From JBBDYD01 sp040901865 (lineage in GTDB: Bacteria; Bacteroidota; Ignavibacteria; UBA10030), in NCBI GenBank assembly GCA_040901865.1, contig JBBDYD010000212.1:1-10727 (forward strand): 10,727 nt of DNA, written 5' to 3'. A program made the translations under genes and the position numbers. Numbering within the stretch: the first letter of the stretch is position 1; each line of letters begins with the position of its first letter. Shown here piece by piece: positions 1-5,166 of this stretch. The notes under the pieces were generated by a model. It searched no databases. It was not told where the DNA came from and saw only the letters and a list, made by a program, of their open reading frames with translations.

Positions 1-1058
1 AGAAGAACAAAGCCGCTCAGCTGGTAACGGTGAATACGCTGACTCTTTCGTCCGTACGTAGCCTTCTGCGGGATACGGACGTGATGCTCAATTATTACGT
101 CTCGCTTGATAATGTGTATCTGTTTGTCGTGACAAAAAACGATCAGATGCTTCAAACGATTCATTGGAAACCCGAAGATCTTGCCGCCGCCGTCGAGGGT
201 TATCGCACGGCGGTACATGATGTGAACCGGACGGACTATGCGGGGGTTGCACGCCGGCTGTATGACTCGCTCCTGGCGCCGGTTGCGGCCCGTCTGGAAG
301 GCAAGGAACTTATTATTGTCCCCTCGGGGAGGCTGAACAACCTGCCGTTTTCCGGCCTGCTGAATGATTCCACATTTCTGGTTGAAAGCCACAGCCTTAC
401 CGTCATTCCGAATGCAAGCGCGCTTCAATTCGTTCAATCCGGAAAGAAATTTCCATCTTCTCCTTCCGTCCTAGCGATTGGAAATCCTGTCAATCCCAGG
501 GTGACGAGACTTCCGGGAACCGAACAGGAAGTGGGGGCGATCCAGAAGGTGTACCCGCGGTCCCTCATCTATCTCGGAGCCGAAGCAACGGAATCAAACT
601 CACGGGCGCACATGGGCGGATTCGACATTGTGCACCTGGCATGCCATGGTCTATTCAATTACGACTATCCGTACTTGTCGTCGCTTGCGCTTTCGCCCGA
701 TGCGCGGAATGACGGATTTCTCGAGGTTCACGAGCTCTACAATCTTAATCTCACGAAAACCAACCTTGTAATTCTGTCAGCGTGTGAAACGGGTCTGGCA
801 AAAATCCGAAAAAACGACGATGTGATCGGTCTGGTGCGGGGGTTTCTCTACGCGGGTGTGCCAAGCACGGCGGCGAGTTTGTGGAAAGTGGATGATTTTG
901 CAACGGCGGCACTGATGACGCAGTTTCATGTATTGCTGAAACTTGGAAACTCAAAAAGCGAGGCACTTCGAAAAGCGCAGTTGCAGCTCCTCCGGTCTGA
1001 AACCACACGCCATCCGTACTACTGGGCCGCGTTTGTGCTCTACGGAAGCGCACACTAA
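1..1058 (+). CDS. CHAT-domain protease-like protein, C-terminal part (5' end outside window)
   Basis: This is the C-terminal part of a caspase-like CHAT (Caspase HHI-1/Tpr-associated) domain protein. The reading frame is open from position 3 and has no stop before 1056-1058. The GTG at 30 is therefore not a convincing start, and the gene almost certainly continues leftwards; CHAT proteins usually carry TPR repeats there. Numbered from that GTG, the catalytic histidine sits in HLACHG (His206) and the catalytic cysteine in LSACETG (Cys252). The family's closing motif, YYWAAFVLYGS, ends the protein. Both catalytic residues are present, so the peptidase site looks intact. CHAT proteins are cysteine peptidases, and some act in defence or regulated proteolysis after a partner protein senses a signal. 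The partner and substrate cannot be told from this window. The gene converges on the minus-strand globin operon. Confidence 0.9.
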   Translation, partial: KNKAAQLVTVNTLTLSSVRSLLRDTDVMLNYYVSLDNVYLFVVTKNDQMLQTIHWKPEDLAAAVEGYRTAVHDVNRTDYAGVARRLYDSLLAPVAARLEGKELIIVPSGRLNNLPFSGLLNDSTFLVESHSLTVIPNASALQFVQSGKKFPSSPSVLAIGNPVNPRVTRLPGTEQEVGAIQKVYPRSLIYLGAEATESNSRAHMGGFDIVHLACHGLFNYDYPYLSSLALSPDARNDGFLEVHELYNLNLTKTNLVILSACETGLAKIRKNDDVIGLVRGFLYAGVPSTAASLWKVDDFATAALMTQFHVLLKLGNSKSEALRKAQLQLLRSETTRHPYYWAAFVLYGSAH

Positions 1059-1071
1059 TACTATCCCTGAC

Positions 1072-1097
1072 CTATCACCTATCACTTATCACCTATA
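1072..1097. repeat. Short 7-bp tandem repeat between convergent genes
   Basis: Three and a half tandem copies of a heptamer (CTATCAC, CTATCAC, TTATCAC, CTATA) lie 13 bases after the CHAT stop codon. They directly adjoin the gene remnant at 1089-1181. No terminator hairpin is visible between the convergent genes. The array is too short to be a CRISPR or a clear regulatory array. It may be a scar of replication slippage at a rearrangement junction. Confidence 0.6.
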
Positions 1098-1181
1098 AAG
1101 CCTCCAATCGAATTGAATCATCGGTATCACGATGATGCCCGGCTTCGAGGATACCGAGAGCATTTCCTTCCCGATCCCATC
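1089..1181 (-). pseudogene. Remnant of the C-terminus of a paralogue of the 3644-4537 lipoprotein
   Basis: On the minus strand this stretch encodes 23 residues, EMLSVSSKPG to QFDWRL, that match the last 23 residues of the lipoprotein at 3644-4537 with three differences. At the DNA level, 1097-1160 matches 3646-3709 at about 55 of 64 bases by hand count, and most differences fall at third codon positions. The original stop is lost, and two extra codons (Y, R) precede a TGA at 1089-1091. The fragment has no start of its own. It follows the hemoglobin TAG (1182-1184) in the same frame, separated by four residues, so readthrough would append it. It is probably the tail of a duplicated, mostly deleted gene. 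The synonymous drift suggests the copy was functional for some time before being lost. Confidence 0.75.
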
Positions 1182-1688
1182 CTATCTTTTTACCGGAGGG
1201 GTCATGACGATGTCCCCTTTTGTAGACCCAACAATTGCGAAAAGTTCCTGCTGTTCCTTTTCCGGCACCTTGAATGTATCGAGCGATTTTTTGAAATCAG
1301 ACGCCATCGCCTGCCATTCTTTCTCAGTGATATTCAAGTGTTTGTGTGAGTCCTTCATTGTGCGGCCGGTGTATTGTTGCGGTCCGCCCGTCACCTGGCA
1401 GACAAGAGAGGTTACCTGAAACTTGAGTCCGGCTTTCGGCACGCGCAGCCGCGCCTCTTCGATTGCAGGATTCGCATTCAAAACATCGTTCACAAGCAGT
1501 CGCTCGATGAAGTCGTCCACGACTGTCGCGATTGCATACACGCCCCCAAGCCTCTCATAGAGTGGCTTCTCCTGAGGTTTATTCGCTCCCTTGTCCTGCC
1601 CCGTGACCTGCATTGTCTGAAGAACAAACACGACGACAAGGCCGAGAAGGAGCCCCAGCGTTCTTTGAAGTGCGGATGTTGCTTTCAT
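1182..1688 (-). CDS. Exported or membrane-anchored group I truncated hemoglobin (trHbN-like)
   Basis: This 168-residue protein has an N-terminal hydrophobic segment (about residues 10-28) that acts as a signal peptide or anchor, followed by a globin domain from about residue 42. The domain shows the family landmarks LYERLGG, VVDDF, TGGPQQYTG and the KDSHKHLNI helix, whose first His (His115) aligns with the heme-ligating proximal F8 histidine. The B10 position, Tyr in mycobacterial trHbN, is Ile after the DDF motif, so ligand stabilisation should differ from that enzyme. Family members bind O2 and NO and can dioxygenate NO; the substrate here is not proven. Two ATGs are possible (1691 and 1688). 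The second is chosen because AGGAGG ends five bases before it and only two before the first. It is the last gene of the sigma-factor operon, 66 bases after the methyltransferase. Most trHbs are cytosolic, so export is notable. Confidence 0.87.
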   Translation of the reverse strand: MKATSALQRTLGLLLGLVVVFVLQTMQVTGQDKGANKPQEKPLYERLGGVYAIATVVDDFIERLLVNDVLNANPAIEEARLRVPKAGLKFQVTSLVCQVTGGPQQYTGRTMKDSHKHLNITEKEWQAMASDFKKSLDTFKVPEKEQQELFAIVGSTKGDIVMTPPVKR

Positions 1689-1754
1689 CATTTCCTCCTT
1701 TATGTGGTTTTGATCCCGCTTTTCCGCGGAATGTGGCGTTTTAACAATATGAAG

Positions 1755-2552
1755 TCAAGATTTTGTTGCTGTCAACGTGATGGCAATTGCACCGTATTGC
1801 CTGGCAGTTGCTTTCGTGGAGCTGTTTGAACTCCGCTCAAAGTAGTCGGCGCGATGAAGGACATGGACGTTGATGAAGCCTGCATCTCGAATGACTTCCA
1901 GGTAGCGGGTTTCGAGCATTGCGCCCACGATGCATTCCGCCCAGAGCTGAGGATTGTTCCTGGATTTCTCCGACAGATCCTTGCTGAGCACGATATCGCA
2001 AATTTGGATCGATCCGCCATGTTTCAGAATTCTACTGATTTCCTGACATGCCCCCGATTTGTCCGGAACGAGATTCAAAACTCCGTTGCTGGTCACCACA
2101 TCGACGCTGCCGTCAGGCAAAGGAATCGATTCCGCATGTCCCTTCAACACGGAAAGAGTATCGAGCCCGGACACCCGGATGGTTTCTGCAGCCTTTTCAA
2201 GCATGGCATCCGTGAAATCGATACCATAGACTTTTCCCGAAGGCCCGACCTTCATGGCGGCAATCAGGATGTCGGTCCCGGCTCCTGATCCGATGTCGCA
2301 AACGGTATCCCCCTTCCTGATGACGTTTGCGATGAAGGGGTATCCGACTCCGGCGAACGATTCGACGGCTGCTCGAGGGATTGCATTAAGCTCGGCAGAA
2401 GGATATCCAACATACTCGCACGCAATCCGGCCGACGGGGAAATGAAACTCTTTCGTCGGGCATACAGCAACCTCACTGTACATGTCCTGCACAGCGTCAA
2501 AGATTCGTTGACGCAGTTCTTCTTTGTTGGCTGTCGGCGTAATGACTGCCAT
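1755..2552 (-). CDS. ArsM-like SAM-dependent methyltransferase lacking one arsenic-binding cysteine
   Basis: This 265-residue class I methyltransferase has the SAM-binding motif CDIGSGAGTD at about 85-94, the acidic strand-2 motif YGIDFTDAML, and the SIPLPDGSVDVV and ILKHGGSIQICDIV motifs. The overall pattern, including VGPSGKVYGID, SNxVLNLVPDK and AECIVGAM, is that of the arsenite methyltransferase (ArsM/AS3MT) group. Arsenite methylation in that group needs a Cys in the SNC motif and a partner Cys in the later C-x2-GA motif. Here the first is Gly157 (SNGV) while the partner Cys207 is kept; Cys31 (AVCPTK) is another candidate thiol. It may therefore be a relative acting on another substrate. 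An upstream TTG in frame is rejected as start: ATG at 2552 has AAGGAGGAG directly before it. It lies 42 bases after the anti-sigma gene in the same operon. Confidence 0.85.
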   Translation of the reverse strand: MAVITPTANKEELRQRIFDAVQDMYSEVAVCPTKEFHFPVGRIACEYVGYPSAELNAIPRAAVESFAGVGYPFIANVIRKGDTVCDIGSGAGTDILIAAMKVGPSGKVYGIDFTDAMLEKAAETIRVSGLDTLSVLKGHAESIPLPDGSVDVVTSNGVLNLVPDKSGACQEISRILKHGGSIQICDIVLSKDLSEKSRNNPQLWAECIVGAMLETRYLEVIRDAGFINVHVLHRADYFERSSNSSTKATARQYGAIAITLTATKS

Positions 2553-2594
2553 ATCTCCTCCTTCGGTCAAGATGAATAATTGAATGTTCCCCGA

Positions 2595-2849
2595 TCAGAA
2601 CTGCCCCAGGAGAGCGTCGATCCGGCTCCGTAGGTTTTTGGAATTGCCTCCGACTTTCAACTGGCGCAGTCTTGATTTCAGAAGTTTTTCGAATTCAACA
2701 CGGTCGAAGCAGTGGCGACATGTCTCCAGGTGATGTTCGAGCTCGCCCCGTCGTTTTCCCCGCAGTTCGTCGTCAATATAGTTGAAGACAAGCTTGATCG
2801 CTTGTTCGCAGCTGATGGTTTCTACGGTTTTTCTGTCGTTCGTTTTCAT
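2595..2849 (-). CDS. Zinc-finger anti-sigma factor (ZAS / zf-HC2 type)
   Basis: This 84-residue soluble protein has Cys14 and then His40-x3-Cys44-x2-Cys47. This C-X25-H-X3-C-X2-C spacing matches that of the redox-sensing anti-sigma RsrA of Streptomyces (C11, H37, C41, C44). Such proteins hold an ECF sigma factor inactive while zinc is bound and let go when the thiols are oxidised. The ATG at 2849 overlaps the sigma factor's TGA (ATGA), a classic sign of translational coupling and of a sigma/anti-sigma pair made in equal amounts. Longer in-frame starts inside the sigma gene are less likely. It has no membrane segment, so the signal is probably cytoplasmic. The inference that it senses oxidants or electrophiles rests on ligand spacing only; many ZAS proteins are not redox switches. 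Confidence 0.87.
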   Translation of the reverse strand: MKTNDRKTVETISCEQAIKLVFNYIDDELRGKRRGELEHHLETCRHCFDRVEFEKLLKSRLRQLKVGGNSKNLRSRIDALLGQF

Positions 2850-3442
2850 TGTCGTCTTTTGGTTTTGATAAGTCCCAGGTCTTTTGCGTGATGCCACAAT
2901 CTTTTTTGGAGAAGCGATCTGCCGCGCGCAATTCTGCTCCTGACTGTACCCAGGGGAATGTCAAGAATGCCCGCAATCTCATCGTACGGCAGCCCTTCGA
3001 CATCGCAGAGGACAACGGCAACACGGAAGTCAATCGGGAGAGAATCGAGGGCGTTGCGTATATCTTCGTCAAGGAGGTGAGAGATCAGTTCTCGCTCAGG
3101 ATTTCCGTACCACAACAAAAAAGGTTGGGAGACCTCCTCGAAGAACGAAAAATGTGAATCCGTATCATTGGTGGCGTCCGTAAGAGCAACCTCCTTATAC
3201 CTCGACTGTTCCCTGCATTGTGTGAGGAACTTGTTACTCAGAATTCGAAATAGCCACTGTTTTATTTTCGAGGTATCCCTCAAACGGTTGAACGATTCGC
3301 AAGCGCTGGCAATTGTGGCGGCGACGAGTTCCTCGGCCGTGTCTTCCCGGCGGCAAAGCGAAAGAGCAAATCTTTCAAGATCATCGAGCAACGGAAGGAC
3401 GAGGTGCTTCAGTTCCTCCCGTTGATGATATGTAAGCTGCAT
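2846..3442 (-). CDS. ECF-type RNA polymerase sigma-70 factor
   Basis: This 198-residue protein has the two-domain ECF layout. Sigma region 2 lies at about 18-80 (DTAEELV, the FNRLRDTSKIKQWLFRILSN block) and region 4 at about 126-182 (ALDSLPIDFRVAVVLCDVEG, then the helix-turn-helix YDEIAGILDIPLGTVRSRIARG). There is no region 1 or 3. It directs core polymerase to stress promoters. The ATG at 3442 has GGAGG six bases upstream. The anti-sigma gene overlaps its stop, so the pair is one regulatory unit, and it heads the operon with the methyltransferase and hemoglobin. A GGAAC-N16-CGTC sequence at 3485-3461 on the same strand fits an ECF promoter, so autoregulation is likely. The specific ECF group and inducing signal cannot be named from sequence alone. 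Confidence 0.92.
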   Translation of the reverse strand: MQLTYHQREELKHLVLPLLDDLERFALSLCRREDTAEELVAATIASACESFNRLRDTSKIKQWLFRILSNKFLTQCREQSRYKEVALTDATNDTDSHFSFFEEVSQPFLLWYGNPERELISHLLDEDIRNALDSLPIDFRVAVVLCDVEGLPYDEIAGILDIPLGTVRSRIARGRSLLQKRLWHHAKDLGLIKTKRRQ

Positions 3443-3460
3443 CGGAAGCCTCCGTCAACT

Positions 3461-3485
3461 GACGCCTTAGCAGTAATATAGTTCC
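3461..3485 (-). promoter_or_regulatory. Predicted ECF sigma promoter (GGAAC-N16-CGTC)
   Basis: Reading the minus strand, GGAAC (3485-3481) is separated by 16 bases from CGTC (3464-3461). This matches the -35 GGAAC and -10 CGTC pattern of many ECF-controlled promoters. Transcription would start near 3455, giving a very short leader of about a dozen bases that still includes the GGAGG at 3453-3449. The position directly before the sigma gene argues for positive autoregulation of the four-gene operon. No second good copy was found elsewhere in the window. Confidence 0.65.
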
Positions 3486-3487
3486 CG

Positions 3488-3509
3488 GCCTTCCCGGGGC
3501 TGGGAAGGC
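3488..3509. promoter_or_regulatory. 8-bp perfect inverted repeat just upstream of the ECF promoter
   Basis: GCCTTCCC and GGGAAGGC form a perfect 8-bp inverted repeat with a six-base spacer, ending two bases before the -35 GGAAC. That position suits an activator or repressor operator for the sigma operon. It could also be a hairpin at the end of the upstream lipoprotein transcript, but no T-run follows it on the minus strand. The remaining bases up to 3643 show no gene. Confidence 0.4.
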
Positions 3510-3643
3510 GCAAACGTGTGAATTCTGTGAAATTCGAGATGTGAGGAGATGGATGGAAAAAGAAATGTTGAGATTGTGCGGAAGCGAGCCCCAACACTGT
3601 TTCTCAATGGCCAATATTGCCTTTCTTAACAGTATCCCCGGCT

Positions 3644-4537
3644 TCAAAGCCTCCAATCGAACTGAACCATCGGAATCACGATGATGCCGGGTTTTGAGGA
3701 CTCGGAGAGGACCTCTCTCATAAGTCTGACTCCAAGCAGGAGACGTCGGTCACCCGGAAGCGAAAAATACAGCCCGGGCGTAGCGGTCACCCAGAATACA
3801 CTGCTCTCAGCCCTCTGGTCGCTGACAACATACGTGCTTCGAATCCCATAGCTGTCGTTCGTCGGAACGAATCTCGTGAGAGACTGCGGGCTGATGCCGA
3901 GCTGAAAAAACCAGCCCAGAGGGAGATCCGGCCGCGACGAGTTCAGCGTCAGCGATGCGTACAAATTGAACTGATACTCCTTGCCGCGATCGAGATAGTA
4001 GATCGTGTCCTGCGGGCCGGTGCCGATCGTTCTGAGAATGACCGTTGCGCCGCTATATTGGATGTCGATGTACTGAACACCAATGTCCAGCCGCAGGCTC
4101 GTTACAGAATCAGCCGAAACGAGGCCGATGCCGCCGTAAAACGATGTGAACTGCTTGTTCTTAGCGATGGAAGCCGTGATCGCTCCGTTCAGTGAGAGGC
4201 TTTGGGTTGCGGCATAGTCGATATCGAGTCCAAGCGTGAACCGGGGGAGATTCCAGCTTAGTCCGGTTTTTTTAAAATCTGGCAGTGAATCGGGAATGGT
4301 GGCAACAAACTGTTTGTCAAGAGTTGTGGAAAGTGAACCCGAGCTTATCGACATCGACGGGGACACGTACACGGACTTGATTTCTCTTGCGGCAGATGTC
4401 ACGTGGACCGGCGGCTGGCTTGGACTGCCTTCAATGTCAATGTTGCGGAGAAACAACTCGTCTTTGACGCTGATGCAAGCCGGGAGCACCAGGCTTGATG
4501 CAATGAGAATGAGCAGGCAGCAAAGGGTCGGTTTCAT
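3644..4537 (-). CDS. Putative outer-membrane lipoprotein of unknown function
   Basis: This 297-residue protein was not recognised as a named family. It starts with a lipoprotein signal peptide (MKPTLCCLLILIASSLVLPAC) in which LPAC is the lipobox and Cys21 the lipidated residue; the following residues (ISV) do not suggest inner-membrane retention. The rest is rich in alternating hydrophobic and polar strands, with segments such as LGLDIDYAATQSLSLNG, FYGGIGLVSADS, LRLDIGVQYIDIQYSG and FFQLGISPQSL, and it ends in VQFDWRL. This pattern is typical of beta-barrel or beta-sandwich envelope proteins. The ATG at 4537 is preferred over an in-frame start at 4600 because AGGGGA precedes it and the signal peptide begins there. 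It lies 201 bases upstream of the sigma operon on the same strand, but the ECF promoter suggests separate transcription. A duplicate of its 3' end survives at 1089-1181. Confidence 0.75.
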   Translation of the reverse strand: MKPTLCCLLILIASSLVLPACISVKDELFLRNIDIEGSPSQPPVHVTSAAREIKSVYVSPSMSISSGSLSTTLDKQFVATIPDSLPDFKKTGLSWNLPRFTLGLDIDYAATQSLSLNGAITASIAKNKQFTSFYGGIGLVSADSVTSLRLDIGVQYIDIQYSGATVILRTIGTGPQDTIYYLDRGKEYQFNLYASLTLNSSRPDLPLGWFFQLGISPQSLTRFVPTNDSYGIRSTYVVSDQRAESSVFWVTATPGLYFSLPGDRRLLLGVRLMREVLSESSKPGIIVIPMVQFDWRL

Positions 4538-4878
4538 AGATTCCCCTCGAAGGTGGTGAACTAAAGATAGCAAATTCGGCGATTCAACTCCAGTGAACAT
4601 TTGGTCCTGACCAGGATCAATTCCAATTGGTGATGTTATAATTACACCTTTTGGGGATTGTTTGTTTGTTGGATTTTTCGGATTCTCGAAAGAGGAGGAT
4701 GTGTGTCTGCAGTCGCGAATGTTGAGAATCTCAACTGAACGCCGAAGTCCTCGACAAACAGGGTCCCGCCTTCGCTTCCACCCACGCTTCGCTTCGGTAG
4801 TTAAGCCGCTCCGGCGGGATGTCCGCTTTCAAGGATTCCGCTTTAAGCGGGATTCTAAGAAGCGGAACACAAAACGCA

Positions 4879-4942
4879 GATTTCCCCTTTCAATGACTAA
4901 GCCGAGAAGGGGTCCCTTCTATGATTAATCTTAGAAAGGGAG
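4879..4942 (+). repeat. 64-bp dispersed repeat, copy 1
   Basis: These 64 bases recur without a mismatch at 10648-10711. The unit holds two hairpin-forming halves: CCCCTTT pairing imperfectly with AGAAGGGG, and TCCCTTCT pairing with AGAAAGGGA around a 12-base AT-rich loop. It encodes nothing convincing and sits between genes. This is the pattern of an extragenic palindromic repeat family or a very small non-autonomous mobile element. Confidence 0.85.
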
Positions 4943-5010
4943 TCCCAAAATCTCCCACGAGCGTTTTTCAGCGAGTGGATGAAATTTTTCCCGAAGGGAC
5001 CCCTTCTCGG
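4902..5010. repeat. 18-bp perfect inverted repeat flanking a 73-bp spacer
   Basis: CCGAGAAGGGGTCCCTTC (4902-4919) is the exact reverse complement of GAAGGGACCCCTTCTCGG (4993-5010). The left arm lies inside the 64-bp repeat. Paired, the arms enclose about 73 bases of AT-richer sequence. Each arm is itself partly palindromic (GGGGTCCC). This could be the terminal repeat of a miniature element or a large RNA or cruciform hairpin. No transposase is near, and clear target-site duplications were not seen. Confidence 0.75.
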
Positions 5011-5051
5011 AGAATTCCTCGGAAGGGGGGAGGATCCCGCACGTTTTTCGT

Positions 5052-5085
5052 AGCCCATAGGTTCTGAGCCATGGGCTTCTTTTTT
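5052..5085 (+). terminator. Rho-independent terminator-like hairpin
   Basis: AGCCCAT(A)GG pairs with CCATGGGCT around a seven-base loop, with one bulged A, and is followed by TTCTTTTTT. This is a good intrinsic terminator shape on the plus strand. No plus-strand gene lies just upstream, since the nearest is the CHAT gene about 4 kb away. It would therefore end a non-coding transcript from the 4640-5050 region, or insulate the reductase gene that starts 80 bases later. Confidence 0.65.
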
Positions 5086-5166
5086 GTGACACCAAAATGA
5101 CAAATCCCTGACAACACTATCCCGAAATGAGGCGTAATTCCATGTAGACAATTGAAAGGCTGCCTC

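Larger units (their letters stand above)
4538..5166. other. Gene-free stretch rich in palindromes and repeats
   Basis: No convincing gene was found in these roughly 630 bases; the open frames are Arg-rich and lack start signals. The stretch contains a short palindrome, TCCTGACCAGGA (4605-4616), upstream of the lipoprotein gene, which could be an operator. A TATAAT sequence lies at 4637-4642 on the plus strand, without a good -35. TCCCGCC (from about 4763) pairs with GGCGGGA (4813-4819). CGCTTC is repeated around 4775-4796. The first copy of the 64-bp repeat and an 18-bp inverted repeat follow, and a terminator-like hairpin closes the region. A plus-strand non-coding transcript ending near 5085 is possible but not shown. 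Confidence 0.55.

Noticed and set aside
30..1058. GTG at 30 as the start of the CHAT gene
   Set aside because: The frame stays open to the left edge, there is no ribosome site, and the upstream residues fit the family, so the gene is truncated by the window.
1072..1097. CRISPR-like array
   Set aside because: The units are only seven bases long, contiguous and without spacers.
2555..2585. Second ECF promoter (GGAAC) before the methyltransferase gene
   Set aside because: A GGGGAAC sequence is present, but the bases 16 later read TGAC rather than CGTC, so the match is too weak.
4699..4725. Eight-codon Cys-rich frame (MCVCSREC) after GAGGAGG
   Set aside because: The ribosome-site-like run touches the ATG with no spacing, there is no gene behind it to be a leader for, and it is short enough to be chance.
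4662..4928. 88-residue plus-strand open frame
   Set aside because: It starts with TTG, is Arg-rich and low in complexity, and runs through the palindromes and the 64-bp repeat; no family or ribosome site supports it.
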